Source: Bradyrhizobium sp.
GTDB taxonomy: Bacteria > Pseudomonadota > Alphaproteobacteria > Rhizobiales > Xanthobacteraceae
Length of the DNA stretch: 64,000 nt
Direction: 5' to 3'
Assembly: GCF_030646015.1 (NCBI RefSeq)
Contig: NZ_JAUSLT010000046.1
Location: 1-64,000, forward strand
The notes under the pieces were generated by a model. That model was not told where the DNA came from, ran no database searches, and worked only from the letters and a program-made list of their open reading frames with translations. This document shows, in pieces, positions 54,259 to 63,656 of the stretch. A program made the translations under genes and the position numbers. Numbering within the stretch: position 1 is the stretch's first letter; each line of letters opens with the position of its first letter.

Positions 54259-54388
54259 TCGTGTCCCGGACGCGGTGCAGCGCTCTTCGCGCTGCTCCGC
54301 ACAGCCGGGACCCATAACAACATCCGACGAAGCATGGGCCCCGGCTCAGCAGCGCATCATTGCATGCTGCGCTGCGTCCGGGGCACGT
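54259..54388. repeat. Intergenic palindromic repeat, family B
   Basis: CTCGTGTCCCGGACGCGGTG and GCTGCGTCCGGGGCACG arms as at 3388 and 35433. It is placed between the two genes of the motor-like operon (54244-54397 gap). Confidence 0.8.
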
Positions 54389-54397
54389 CACTCCCAG

Positions 54398-55366
54398 TCA
54401 ATTCTTCTCGGGCTGGCGCGCGATCCGCTCGAGCAGTTTCTTGATTTCGCGGTTCTGCTCGCCCTGGCCGTCGGCCCATTCGCGGATCATCTGCTGCTCG
54501 GTCCGCATATGCGTGACCAGGCCCTGGATGGCTTCGGCGAGGTTGGCCATCGCCGCGGTGGTGCCGCGGCTCGCGCCGCCCTCTTCGAGGGTCAGCCGCA
54601 ACCGTTCGACCGCGGCCTGAAGCTCGCCGCCGGGGCCGCCGGTGCCTTCGCGGGTATATTCGCGCACCGTGGAGGCCAGCCAGTCCTCGAGGTCGGTATA
54701 GAAGCGGTTTTGCGCCTGGCTCGATTGCAGGTCGAGGAAGCCCAGGATCAGCGAACCGGCGAGGCCGAACAGCGACGACGAAAACGAAATGCCCATGCCG
54801 CTCAGTGGCGCCGCCAGGCCCTCCTTGAGGGTGTCGAACAGCGAGCCGGCGTCGCCGCCGACCTTCAGCCCCTCGATCACCTTGCCGACCGAACCGACGG
54901 TCTCGATCAGGCCCCAGAAGGTGCCGAGCAGCCCGAGGAAGACCAGAAGGCCGGTCATGTAGCGGGAGATGTCGCGGGCCTCGTCGAGCCGTGTGGCGAT
55001 CGAATCCAAGAGATGCCGCATGGTCTGCTGCGAGATCGTCATCCGCCCGGTGCGTTCGCCGCCGAGGATCGCCGCCATCGGCGCCAGCAAGGTGGGATGC
55101 CGCTCGACCGCGAGGCCGGGATCGGAGATCCGGAAATTGTTGACCCAGGCGACCTCCGGATAGAGCCGGACCACCTGGCGGAACGACAGGATGATGCCGA
55201 TCAGGAGCACCGCGCCGATCAGCGCGTTGAGACCCGGATTGGCGAAAAACGCCGCCATGATCTGCTTATAGAGCACCACCATCAGCAGGGTGCACAGCAC
55301 CAGGAACACCACCATCCGCACCAGGAAGATCCGGGGCGAGGACAGTTTGTTCAGTTCAGTCTCCAT
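54398..55366 (-). CDS. MotA/TolQ/ExbB-like proton-channel protein
   Basis: A 322-residue membrane protein with helices at residues ~18-40, ~48-70, ~145-170 and ~185-215. The third and fourth (YMTGLLVFLGLLGTFWGLIETVG and GISFSSSLFGLAGSLILGF) match the MotA_ExbB core. A charged, helical C-terminus of ~90 residues predicts coiled coil. Its partner is the MotB/OmpA-like gene, separated by a family B repeat of ~150 bases. It is more like an orphan stator pair than TolQR or flagellar MotAB. The ATG at 55366 starts the conserved N-terminus (METELNKLSS). Confidence 0.85.
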   Translation of the reverse strand: METELNKLSSPRIFLVRMVVFLVLCTLLMVVLYKQIMAAFFANPGLNALIGAVLLIGIILSFRQVVRLYPEVAWVNNFRISDPGLAVERHPTLLAPMAAILGGERTGRMTISQQTMRHLLDSIATRLDEARDISRYMTGLLVFLGLLGTFWGLIETVGSVGKVIEGLKVGGDAGSLFDTLKEGLAAPLSGMGISFSSSLFGLAGSLILGFLDLQSSQAQNRFYTDLEDWLASTVREYTREGTGGPGGELQAAVERLRLTLEEGGASRGTTAAMANLAEAIQGLVTHMRTEQQMIREWADGQGEQNREIKKLLERIARQPEKN

Positions 55367-55754
55367 CGCGGAGCGGGAAGAGGGGCCTGCAGGCATTTGT
55401 CGGTGTCATCCGTTGCGAGGAACCGGTTTCGAGCCTGAATATGGCACAGCAGGACCGGGAGAAAAGCTCAGATACGCCCCGGATCCGGGGTGGACTGTGG
55501 AACCCAGGGTGAAACCGGGGCTTGGTTAGGAGCGTAGTTCATGAATGTGCGGTGTCTAGCGCGGATATCAGGGATTTCGCATGACAGTTTGGTAGCCCGG
55601 AGCGCTCGCGCTGTCGCTCGCGACCCTCGGCAATGGCGGATCGCAGCCCTGGTGGCGATCCGGCCGCTGCGGCTGGGTTGCCATATTGCAGTGCGAAGGA
55701 CGGGAATCACCGACGACCTTCGCGATGTCTGCCACGACACAAGGGAGCGGTCAC
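55367..55754. other. Divergent gap without a supported gene
   Basis: About 390 bases between the MotA-like and the methyltransferase gene. An 88-codon plus-strand frame (55541-55807) shows no protein character. A piece of family E repeat arm (GTAGCCCGGAGCG) begins near 55593, then degenerate GC-rich sequence follows. Confidence 0.4.
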
Positions 55755-56813
55755 ATGAGCTTCGTTTCCAGAATGATCGGCACGGCCGAACGGGTGCCGC
55801 TGCCTGACGTCATCATACGCGCCGCGATCCAGCGGCTGTGCTCGCGCACCGCAACGCGGCTCGCCAGCGCCGGCGCGGAGAGCGACGCGGCGTTCGCTGG
55901 CGCCATGTCGGCACGCGCCATCGCCGATCACACCGGCGAAGCCGATGCCCGGCATTATCAGGTGCCGGCAACATTCTTTGCGCAGGTGCTCGGTCCGAAC
56001 CGCAAATACTCGTCATGTTTCTACAAGGAGCCGGCATCGACGCTGCAGGAGGCCGAGGAAGAAGCGCTGCGCCAGACCATCGAGCACGCCGATCTCGCCG
56101 ACGGGCAGGCGATCCTCGAACTCGGCTGCGGCTGGGGTTCGCTGGCGCTGTCGATGGCGCGGCGGTTTCCCAACGCCGAGATCACCGCGGTGTCGAATTC
56201 GCCGTCGCAGCGCGAATATATCGAGCAGGCGGCGGCATCGCGCGGACTGAAGAATGTTCGCGTGGTCACCGCCGACATGAACGTGTTCGACCCGGGGCGG
56301 CAGTTCGACCGCATCGTGTCGGTTGAAATGTTCGAGCACATCATGAACTGGCGCGAATTGATGATTCGGGTGCGGTCATGGCTCAAGCCCGGCGGGCGCT
56401 TCTTCATGCACATCTTCACCCATCGCTCGGGCGCCTATTTGTTCGATCGCGCCGACGGGGAAGACTGGGTCGCGCAGCATTTCTTCTCCGGCGGGATGAT
56501 GCCGAGCCATCATTTGATCCGGCAATATGCCGACCTGTTCGAGATCGAGAAGGAATGGCGCTGGAGCGGCACGCATTATCAGCGCACCGCGCTCGGCTGG
56601 CTGGCCAATTTCGACGCGCACCATGACGAGATCGAGGGCATCCTGCGCGGCGTGTACGGCAACGATACGCCGCTGTGGATGCGGCGCTGGCGCTGGTTCT
56701 TCCTCGCCACATCGGGGCTGTTCGGTTACGCCGAAGGCAGCGAATGGGGCGTCAGCCATTATCGCATGAAGGCGGCCGATGGAACTCCTGTCTCAAGGCG
56801 GGATTCGAACTGA
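55755..56813 (+). CDS. Cyclopropane-fatty-acyl-phospholipid synthase-like SAM methyltransferase
   Basis: A 352-residue methyltransferase of the CFA synthase family. A short helical N-terminus (~residues 1-75) precedes HYQVPATFFAQVLG and YSSCFYKE. The SAM-binding motif is ILELGCGWGSLALSMA (~residue 125) and there is a VEMFEHI segment. WVAQHFFSGGMMPSHHLI and WHYQRT-like THYQRTALGWLANF fit the lipid-facing side. Shorter than E. coli Cfa and lacking its N-terminal phospholipid domain, it may methylate other substrates. GGGAGCGGTCAC gives the ribosome site. Confidence 0.85.
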   Translation: MSFVSRMIGTAERVPLPDVIIRAAIQRLCSRTATRLASAGAESDAAFAGAMSARAIADHTGEADARHYQVPATFFAQVLGPNRKYSSCFYKEPASTLQEAEEEALRQTIEHADLADGQAILELGCGWGSLALSMARRFPNAEITAVSNSPSQREYIEQAAASRGLKNVRVVTADMNVFDPGRQFDRIVSVEMFEHIMNWRELMIRVRSWLKPGGRFFMHIFTHRSGAYLFDRADGEDWVAQHFFSGGMMPSHHLIRQYADLFEIEKEWRWSGTHYQRTALGWLANFDAHHDEIEGILRGVYGNDTPLWMRRWRWFFLATSGLFGYAEGSEWGVSHYRMKAADGTPVSRRDSN

Positions 56814-57006
56814 TTCACGATCGAGTGAAGATCGGAAAATACTGTTTGTTCAACGCTATACCGGACTGTGACATTGGGCCGCCGCGAAACGTATTGCATT
56901 GCAGCAAGACTGATCTAACTTGATCCCAAGAGAGCGGTGTCGTTGCGGCCCGCGCCGGCCGGAAACGCAATCCGCGCCGAACTCACAACTTGGGGCCATC
57001 ACTTTC

Positions 57007-58209
57007 ATGACTGGATTTCGTGTGCAATCGGCAGGCATCGCCTTGATGTTAGCTGCGATGGCGCCGCTTCTCGCCGGCTGCGATGAACCTTCCTCCGCGG
57101 TCGCGGCAGCCCAGACCTCCGATCCCGACGTCAGTATCGTCTCCATCAGACCACAGTCCCGCGCGCTGGTGCGCGAATTGCCGGGACGCGTCGCGCCGAC
57201 CCGGGTTTCCGACGTGCGTCCGCGCGTCTCCGGCATCGTCATCGAGCGCCTGTTCAATCAGGGCAGCGAGGTCCATGCCGGCGATCCGCTCTACCGGATC
57301 GATTCGCGGCCGTTCGAGGTCGAAGTGCAGTCCAGCGAGGCGGCGCTCGCCAAGGCCGTTGCAGCATTCGACCAAGCGTCGCAGCAGGCGCGGCGAATTG
57401 CGACCCTGACCAGCCAGAAAGCCACCTCCGAGGCCGAGAATGAAAAAGCCATCGGCAACATGCGGCAGGCCGAAGCCGAGGTCGAGGGACGCAAGGCCGA
57501 AGTCGCGCGCGCCAAACTCAATCTGAGCTACGCCACGATCCGCGCCCCGATCCACGGGGTCGTCGGTGCGGCGCTGGTCAGCGAAGGCGCGCTCGTGGTG
57601 CAGAACGAGACCAATCTCGCGACCATTCAGCAGCTGGATCCGATCTATGCCGACTTCACGCAATCGGTCACCGAGCTCAATCAGCTGCGGCGCTCGCTCG
57701 AGAGCGGCGAACTCGATCGCATCGCGCCCGACATGGCCAGGGTTCGCCTGGTGCTGGATGACGGCACGGTCTACGCCTCGCCCGGCAAACTGCTGTTCTC
57801 GGACGCCAGGGTGGATGCCCATACCGGGCAGGTGACGTTGCGCGGCGAATTTCCCAATCCGAAGCGCGAGCTGTTGCCGGGCATGTATGTCCGCGTGCTG
57901 ATCGAGCAGGGCATCGACACCGATGCGATCGCCTTGCCGCAGCAGGCGATCCAGCGCAACGGCGGCGGCGGCAGCGAAGTGTTCGTGGTCAAGGATGACA
58001 ACCGCGTCGTGGTGCAGCCGGTGCGCACCGGATCGATGCAGGACGGCCAGTGGTTCGTGACCGAAGGGCTGAAGGCCGGCGACAAGGTCGTGGTCGAGGG
58101 CTTCCAGAAGTTCGCCGCCGGCGACAAGGTCAGGCCGCAGCTGTTTACCGAAGGCGACGCCTCGGCCGACACCGCAACGGCAAGGCAGACCAAGCAAGCG
58201 CACCGGTAA
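57007..58209 (+). CDS. RND efflux membrane-fusion (periplasmic adaptor) lipoprotein
   Basis: A 400-residue adaptor of the AcrA/MexA/AdeI type. Lipobox LLAGC with Cys 25, beta-strands LPGRVAPTRVSDVRPRVSGIV, a coiled hairpin (~residues 105-165), the lipoyl strand ATIRAPIHGVVGAALVSEGALV and a C-terminal membrane-proximal domain. It is followed six bases later by the pump gene, so they form one operon. No outer-membrane factor gene is adjacent. Confidence 0.92.
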   Translation: MTGFRVQSAGIALMLAAMAPLLAGCDEPSSAVAAAQTSDPDVSIVSIRPQSRALVRELPGRVAPTRVSDVRPRVSGIVIERLFNQGSEVHAGDPLYRIDSRPFEVEVQSSEAALAKAVAAFDQASQQARRIATLTSQKATSEAENEKAIGNMRQAEAEVEGRKAEVARAKLNLSYATIRAPIHGVVGAALVSEGALVVQNETNLATIQQLDPIYADFTQSVTELNQLRRSLESGELDRIAPDMARVRLVLDDGTVYASPGKLLFSDARVDAHTGQVTLRGEFPNPKRELLPGMYVRVLIEQGIDTDAIALPQQAIQRNGGGGSEVFVVKDDNRVVVQPVRTGSMQDGQWFVTEGLKAGDKVVVEGFQKFAAGDKVRPQLFTEGDASADTATARQTKQAHR

Positions 58210-58215
58210 CGGTCG

Positions 58216-61200
58216 ATGCCCAGTTTTTTCATCGACAGGCCGATCTTCGCCTGGGTCGTCGCGCTTTTCATCTGTCTGATCGGCGCCATCTCGATTCCGC
58301 TGCTGGCGGTGGCGCAGTATCCGATCATCGCGCCGCCCTCGATCTCGATCTCGACCAGCTATCCCGGCGCCTCGCCGGAAAACCTCTACAACAGCGTGAC
58401 GCGGCTGATCGAGGAGGAGCTGAACGGCGCCAACGGCATCCTGAACTTCGAATCCACCAGCGATTCGCTGGGGCAGGTCGAGATCATCGCCAACTTCGTG
58501 CCCGGCACCGACACCGGAACGGCGTCGGTCGAAGTGCAGAACCGCATCAAGCGCGTCGAGGCGCGGCTTCCCCGCGCGGTGATCCAGCAGGGCATCCTGA
58601 TCGAGGAAGCCTCCAGCGCGGTGCTGCAGATCATCACGCTGAAGTCGACCGACAAGAGCCTCGATGAAGTCGGTCTCGGCGATTTCATGATCCGCAGCGT
58701 GCTCGGCGAAATCAGGCGCATTCCCGGCGTCGGCCGCGCCACGCTCTACTCCACCGAGCGGTCCTTAAGGATCTGGATCGATCCCGCCAGGCTGGTCGGC
58801 TATGGCCTCACGGTCGACGACGTCAACAAGGCGATCACGGCGCAGAATGCCCAGGTGGCCTCGGGCAGCATCGGCGCCGAGCCCAGCACGCCCGAGCAGA
58901 AGATCTCGGCGCTGGTGCTGGTCAAGGGCCAGCTCTCCTCGCCGGACGAATTCGGCGCCATCATCCTGCGTGCCAATGCGGATGGTTCGACGGTGCGCTT
59001 GCGCGACGTCGCCCGGATCGAGATCGGCGGGTTGAGCTACCAGTTCAACACCCGGCTCAACGGCCAGCCGACCGCCGGTCTCTCGGTGCTGCTGTCGCCG
59101 AGCGGCAATGCGCTGGCCACCGCCAGCGCGGTCGAAGCCAAGATGAAGGAGCTGTCGAAGTTCTTTCCGGCCAACATCGCCTACGAAATTCCCTACAACA
59201 TCACCCCTGTCGTGAAGGCGTCGATCGAGAAGGTGCTGATGACGCTGGTCGAGGCGGTGGTGCTGGTGTTCATCGTGATGTTCCTGTTCCTGCAGAACAT
59301 CCGCTACACCATCATTCCCACCATCGTGGTGCCGGTGGCGCTGCTCGGCACCTGCGCGATCCTGCTGGCCGCGGGCGATTCGATCAACATGCTGACGATG
59401 TTCGGCATGGTGCTGGCGGTCGGTATCCTCGTCGACGACGCCATCGTCGTGGTCGAGAACGTCGAGCGCATCATGTCGGAGGAGGGGCTGCCGCCGAAGG
59501 AAGCCACCCGCAAGGCGATGTCGCAGATATCGAGCGCCATCATCGGCATCACGCTGGTGCTGATCGCCGTGTTCCTGCCGATGGCGTTCTTCCCGGGATC
59601 GGTCGGCATCATCTATCGCCAGTTCTCGGTCACCATGGTCGCGGCCATCGGCTTCTCCGCGCTGCTGGCGCTGTCGCTGACGCCGGCCTTGTGCGCGACG
59701 CTGCTGAAGCCGGTCACGGCAGGCCACGGTCACGCCCGCAAGGGCGTGTTCGGCTGGTTCAATCGCGGGCTCGAAAGCGTCAAGGTGCGCTATGCCGGCA
59801 CCGTGGGCTGGTCGCTGCAGCGCACCGGACGACTGATGCTGATTTACGCCGCGTTGCTGATCGGACTGAGCTGGGGCTTCCTTCGCCTGCCCGGCGGCTT
59901 TCTCCCCGTCGACGATCAGGGATTTATCACCACCGACGTGCAGACGCCGGCCGATGCCTCGTATGCGCGGACCGAGGCCGCGGTCGAAAAGGTCGAAAAA
60001 TATCTGGCGCAGCGCTCGGGCGTCGAGAACGTCACGTTCCTCACCGGCTTCAGCTTTCTCGGCCAGGGCATCAACACCGCGCAGGCTTTCATCACGCTGA
60101 AGGACTGGTCGGACCGTCCGGCGAAGGATTCCGCGGCCGCCATCGTCGCCGACGTCAACCGTGAACTGTCCTCGATTCGCGACGCCAAGATTTCCGCGCT
60201 GCAGCCGCCGCCGATCGACAATCTCGGCAATTCCTCCGGATTCTCCTTCCGCCTGCAGGACCGCGGCCAGAAGGGCTATCCGGCGCTGGTCGCCGCCGCC
60301 GACCGCCTGATCTCGGAAGCCAATGCGAGCCGGGTGCTGCAGAAGGTCTTCGTCGAGGGCCTGCCGGCGGGACCGCAGGTCAACCTGACGATCGACCGCG
60401 AGAAGGCCGGCGCCTTTGGCGTCACCTTCGAGGACATCAACAACACGATCTCGACCAATCTCGGATCGAACTACATCAACGACTTTCCGAACCGCGGCCG
60501 GATGCAGCGGGTGATCGTGCAGGCCGTCGACACCAGCCGCATGAACGCCGACGACATTCTCAATTACAACGTCAAGAACAGCCGCGGCCAGCTGGTGCCG
60601 TTGTCCGCATTCACCACGGTGGAGTGGTCGAAAGGCCCGACCCAGATCGCCGGATTCAATTACTACCCCGCGGTGCGCATCAGCGGCGAGGCCAAACCCG
60701 GCTTCACCTCCGGCGACGCCATCGCCGAGATGGAGCGGCTCGCGGGCCGGCTGCCGCGCGGCTTCGGCTTCGAGTGGACCGGGCAAAGCCTGCAGGAAAA
60801 GCTGTCGGGCTCGCAGGCGCCGATCCTGCTGGCTCTGTCATTGCTGGTGGTGTTCCTCTGCCTCGCCGCGCTCTATGAAAGCTGGACCATTCCGCTGGCG
60901 GTGCTGCTGACGGTGCCGCTCGGCATCTGCGGCGCGGTGCTGGCGGCGACCATGCGCGGCCTGCCCAACGACGTCTATTTCACGGTCGGCCTGATCACCA
61001 TCATCGGCCTCGCCGCCAAGGACGCCATCCTCATCATCGAGTTTGCAAAGGATCTGCGCGCCCAGGGCAAACCGCTGATCGAAGCCACGGTCGAAGCCTG
61101 TACCTTACGCTTCCGCCCGATCCTGATGACCGGCCTCGCCTTCGTCTGCGGCGTGCTGCCGATGGTGATCGCCTCCGGCGCCGGCGGCGCCAGCCAGCAG

Positions 61201-61365
61201 GCGCTGGGCACCAGCGTGATGGGCGGCATGATCGCCGTGGTGATCCTGGCGCTGCTGATGGTGCCGGTGTTCTTCGTCGTGGTGCAGCGGGTGCTGGCGG
61301 GGGATCGGGAGGTCGTGGCGAAGGCGAGCGAGGCGAAGGGCACGGCGGAAGCGTCGAAGCAGTAG
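58216..61365 (+). CDS. RND multidrug efflux permease (HAE-1, AcrB/MexB-like)
   Basis: A 1049-residue trimeric proton antiporter. FFIDRPIFAWVVALFI opens helix 1. The relay Asp pair is in VGILVDDAIVVVENV (helix 4) and the Lys in GLAAKDAILIIEFAKD (helix 10). The periplasmic docking pieces QNAQVASGSIGA and GQSLQEKLSGSQAP are family typical. It pairs with the adaptor just upstream and probably uses a TolC-like channel encoded elsewhere. Substrates cannot be predicted from sequence. Confidence 0.95.
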   Translation: MPSFFIDRPIFAWVVALFICLIGAISIPLLAVAQYPIIAPPSISISTSYPGASPENLYNSVTRLIEEELNGANGILNFESTSDSLGQVEIIANFVPGTDTGTASVEVQNRIKRVEARLPRAVIQQGILIEEASSAVLQIITLKSTDKSLDEVGLGDFMIRSVLGEIRRIPGVGRATLYSTERSLRIWIDPARLVGYGLTVDDVNKAITAQNAQVASGSIGAEPSTPEQKISALVLVKGQLSSPDEFGAIILRANADGSTVRLRDVARIEIGGLSYQFNTRLNGQPTAGLSVLLSPSGNALATASAVEAKMKELSKFFPANIAYEIPYNITPVVKASIEKVLMTLVEAVVLVFIVMFLFLQNIRYTIIPTIVVPVALLGTCAILLAAGDSINMLTMFGMVLAVGILVDDAIVVVENVERIMSEEGLPPKEATRKAMSQISSAIIGITLVLIAVFLPMAFFPGSVGIIYRQFSVTMVAAIGFSALLALSLTPALCATLLKPVTAGHGHARKGVFGWFNRGLESVKVRYAGTVGWSLQRTGRLMLIYAALLIGLSWGFLRLPGGFLPVDDQGFITTDVQTPADASYARTEAAVEKVEKYLAQRSGVENVTFLTGFSFLGQGINTAQAFITLKDWSDRPAKDSAAAIVADVNRELSSIRDAKISALQPPPIDNLGNSSGFSFRLQDRGQKGYPALVAAADRLISEANASRVLQKVFVEGLPAGPQVNLTIDREKAGAFGVTFEDINNTISTNLGSNYINDFPNRGRMQRVIVQAVDTSRMNADDILNYNVKNSRGQLVPLSAFTTVEWSKGPTQIAGFNYYPAVRISGEAKPGFTSGDAIAEMERLAGRLPRGFGFEWTGQSLQEKLSGSQAPILLALSLLVVFLCLAALYESWTIPLAVLLTVPLGICGAVLAATMRGLPNDVYFTVGLITIIGLAAKDAILIIEFAKDLRAQGKPLIEATVEACTLRFRPILMTGLAFVCGVLPMVIASGAGGASQQALGTSVMGGMIAVVILALLMVPVFFVVVQRVLAGDREVVAKASEAKGTAEASKQ

Positions 61366-61396
61366 AGAAGCGCGGGGCGCGTCCCGCAATCTCACT

Positions 61397-61497
61397 CGTC
61401 ATGCCTGCGAAGGCGGGCATCCAGTACTCCGTGATGCTGCGGTTGGACGTTGTCGTCGCAGCGTACTGGATCATCCGCTTTCGCGGATGATGACAGC
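61397..61497. repeat. Intergenic palindromic repeat, family G
   Basis: TCGTCATGCCTGCGAAGGCG with CATCCAGTACTCCG, then GCGTACTGGATC and GATGATGACAG. It lies between the convergent RND pump and inositol phosphatase genes. Confidence 0.65.
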
Positions 61498-61527
61498 GAA
61501 AACGGCTGAACGATTGTCGGGTAGCCT

Positions 61528-62322
61528 CTACTTCCCCAGCGGCTTCAAAATCTTCACCAGCTCGGCATGAATAAACTCATTGCCGCACACCACGTTGCCG
61601 CTCTTCAGCGGATCATCGTCACCCTCAATCCCACTCACCGTGCCGCCGGCTTCGCGGATGATGATCTGGCCGGCTGCCATGTCCCAGGGCTGCAGGTTGC
61701 GTTCCCAGTAGCCGTCGAGGCGGCCGGCGGCGACGAAGGCCATGTCGAGGGAGGCGGCGCCGAACCGGCGCAGGCCCGCCACCTTGTTCTGGATTGCGGT
61801 CATTTCCAGCCGCGACAGCTCGTGGTCGCCGCGGCCGATATGCGGCAGGCCGCAGGCGATTACGCAGTCGCCGAGCTGGCGGCGGCCGGCGACGCGCAGC
61901 CGCTGGTCGTTGAGGAAGGCGCCCTTGCCGCGCTCGGCGGTGTAGAGCTCGTCATTGGCGGGATTGTAGATCACCCCGGCGATGATGACGCCCTCGCGCT
62001 GCAGGCCGATCGAGATCGCGAATTGCGGAATGCCGTGCAGGAAGTTGGTGGTGCCGTCGAGCGGGTCGACGATCCAGGTATGGGTCTTGTCGTCGCCGAC
62101 CCGCGTTCCGCCTTCCTCGCCGATGAAGCCGTAACCCGGCCGCGCCTTCAGGAGGTCGGTCAGCAGCATTTCCTCGGCGCGCTTGTCGGCCAGCGAGACG
62201 AAATTGGCCGGTCCCTTCAGCGACACCTGCAGGTTCTCGATCTCGCCGAGGTCGCGCCTGAGGCTGCGGCCGGCGCGGCGCGCGGCCTTGACCATGACGT
62301 TCATAAGGGCTGATTGCAGCAT
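61528..62322 (-). CDS. suhB: Inositol monophosphatase family protein (SuhB-like)
   Basis: A 264-residue Mg-dependent phosphatase: metal site GEEGG (~residue 74), DPLDGTTNFLHGIPQFAIS (~90), the C-terminal WDMAAGQIIIREAGG (~212) and ISGIEGDDDPL. Activity toward inositol phosphates or related sugars is typical; SuhB in enteric bacteria also influences transcription. It is convergent with the RND pump gene. The ATG at 62322 is chosen without a strong ribosome site. Confidence 0.88.
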   Translation of the reverse strand: MLQSALMNVMVKAARRAGRSLRRDLGEIENLQVSLKGPANFVSLADKRAEEMLLTDLLKARPGYGFIGEEGGTRVGDDKTHTWIVDPLDGTTNFLHGIPQFAISIGLQREGVIIAGVIYNPANDELYTAERGKGAFLNDQRLRVAGRRQLGDCVIACGLPHIGRGDHELSRLEMTAIQNKVAGLRRFGAASLDMAFVAAGRLDGYWERNLQPWDMAAGQIIIREAGGTVSGIEGDDDPLKSGNVVCGNEFIHAELVKILKPLGK

Positions 62323-62354
62323 GGTACCGCCGGTGTTTCAGCGCTGAAGGTGCG

Positions 62355-62488
62355 CCCCCTCTCCCGTTGGGAGAGGGCAGGGGTGAGGGGTTATGGTGTC
62401 AGCGAGGTTCAAATCCCCTCACCCGGCGCTTTCCGGACGATGCTTCGCATCGCCGTGAGCGCCGACCTCTCCCCAAGGGGGAGAGGTG
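62355..62488. repeat. Intergenic palindromic repeat, family A (variant)
   Basis: CCCTCTCCCGTTGGGAGAGG and CCTCTCCCCAAGGGGGAGAGG with GGTGAGGGGTT...CCCCTCACCC and a GCGATGCGAAGC core. It lies between the SEL1-repeat gene and suhB and may separate their transcripts. Confidence 0.82.
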
Positions 62489-62532
62489 AGATCAGAGTGG
62501 GTGCCCTGCCGGTGTGGTGGCGTCAAGGCGGA

Positions 62533-63648
62533 TCATTTGGTGCCGAGCCATTTGCGGGCGGCATCCTGGGCCTTGGTGCGGTCTTCGGGGCTGAGGGCGG
62601 CAAGCGCCTCATCGAGCGCGGGATCGCCTTTGCCGGCGGTTTTCGCAACAATGTGCCATTTCAGCCCCTCGATCTTGTCCATTGGTGCGCCCAGTCCGTA
62701 CACCAGCACGCGCGCGAGACGGTTCTGGGCGATCGGGCTGTTCTGTCTGGCGGCCTTGCTCAGCAGAGCCACCGCGGCCGCCTCGTTTTTCGGGGCTCCG
62801 GTGCCGTTGAACAGCGCGATCGCGTATTCGACCTCGGCGTCGACATTGCCGGCCAGGGAAGCCGCCTGCAGCAGCCGCGCCGCCTTTTCGAGGTCTTTGG
62901 GCACGCCGGTGCCCTCCTTGTAGAAGGTGGCGAGCGCGTATTGCGCTTCCGGATTGCCGGCGTCGGCGGCGACGCGCAGCAGCTCCGCAGCACGTTTGAC
63001 GTCCTGCGGCAGCGTCTGCCCGTCCAGATAGAGCAGCGCCAGATTATAGGCCGCCTTGGGATTGCCGAGCTTGGCCGCGGACGCCAGCAGCTTTACCGCC
63101 TCCTCGCGGTTGACCGGGCCGCCGCGTCCGGAAAGCCGGAACATGGCGAGCGCGAACATGCCCTCGCGGTCGCCGCCGTCGCCGGCGCGCTTGTACCACT
63201 CGGCGGCCTTGGCGTAGTCGCGCTTGACGCCCAGCCCATTGGCGTAGAGCTCGCCGAGCATGGTCATCGCCTTGGGATCGCCGTTGAACTGCGCGCGGTT
63301 GGTCGCCAGATCGAACGCGGTCTTGTATTGGCCGCGCTGGTAGGCGCCGAACACCAGGTCGACGTTGGGGTCATCGAACACGGGGGCGGGCGTGACGGTC
63401 GCGGTCGGCGCCGGCGTTGCCGTCGGCTTCGGCGTCGCGCCCGGCGCGGGCTTTTTGGCAGCCACCGGCGGCTTCGGCTTGTCCTTCTTCGCTGGCGCCA
63501 CCGGCGCCGGCATCCCGGGGGGCGGCAGCAACGGCTTTGGCGCGCCGGGCGGCGGCAGCAGCGGAGTCTGCGCCATGCCGCTTGCCGGGAGCATCAGCAA
63601 ACCCGCCAGAAAAATCGTCGGGATCGATAGGGCGCGCAGGATCTTCAT
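62533..63648 (-). CDS. SEL1-repeat exported protein with proline-rich linker
   Basis: A 371-residue protein: signal peptide to ~residue 25 (GMAQ), then a Pro/Ala/Lys/Thr-rich linker (~25-90) with PPPGAPKPLLPPPGMP. About six SEL1-type TPR units from ~residue 100 contain patterns such as LGELYANGLGVKRDYAKAAEWYK and ALATFYKEGTGVPKDLEKAARLL. Such proteins are protein-protein adaptors in the periplasm. The ATG at 63648 starts the signal peptide. It lies eight bases downstream of the thiE-like gene, hence the same operon. Confidence 0.88.
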   Translation of the reverse strand: MKILRALSIPTIFLAGLLMLPASGMAQTPLLPPPGAPKPLLPPPGMPAPVAPAKKDKPKPPVAAKKPAPGATPKPTATPAPTATVTPAPVFDDPNVDLVFGAYQRGQYKTAFDLATNRAQFNGDPKAMTMLGELYANGLGVKRDYAKAAEWYKRAGDGGDREGMFALAMFRLSGRGGPVNREEAVKLLASAAKLGNPKAAYNLALLYLDGQTLPQDVKRAAELLRVAADAGNPEAQYALATFYKEGTGVPKDLEKAARLLQAASLAGNVDAEVEYAIALFNGTGAPKNEAAAVALLSKAARQNSPIAQNRLARVLVYGLGAPMDKIEGLKWHIVAKTAGKGDPALDEALAALSPEDRTKAQDAARKWLGTK

Positions 63649-63656
63649 TTCCGGCG

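Noticed and set aside
53212..55366. Motor-like pair as part of a Zorya anti-phage system
   Set aside because: ZorC, ZorD or ZorE-like nuclease/helicase genes are absent on both sides; the neighbours are GNAT and a lipid methyltransferase.
55499..55523. GGAAC at 55499 with a downstream GGTT as an EcfG promoter for the methyltransferase gene
   Set aside because: The spacing to GTT is about five bases longer than the 16-17 allowed.
55541..55807. 88-codon frame before the CFA-synthase-like gene
   Set aside because: Overlaps the true start in a different frame and contains a fragment of a family E repeat; composition is non-protein-like.
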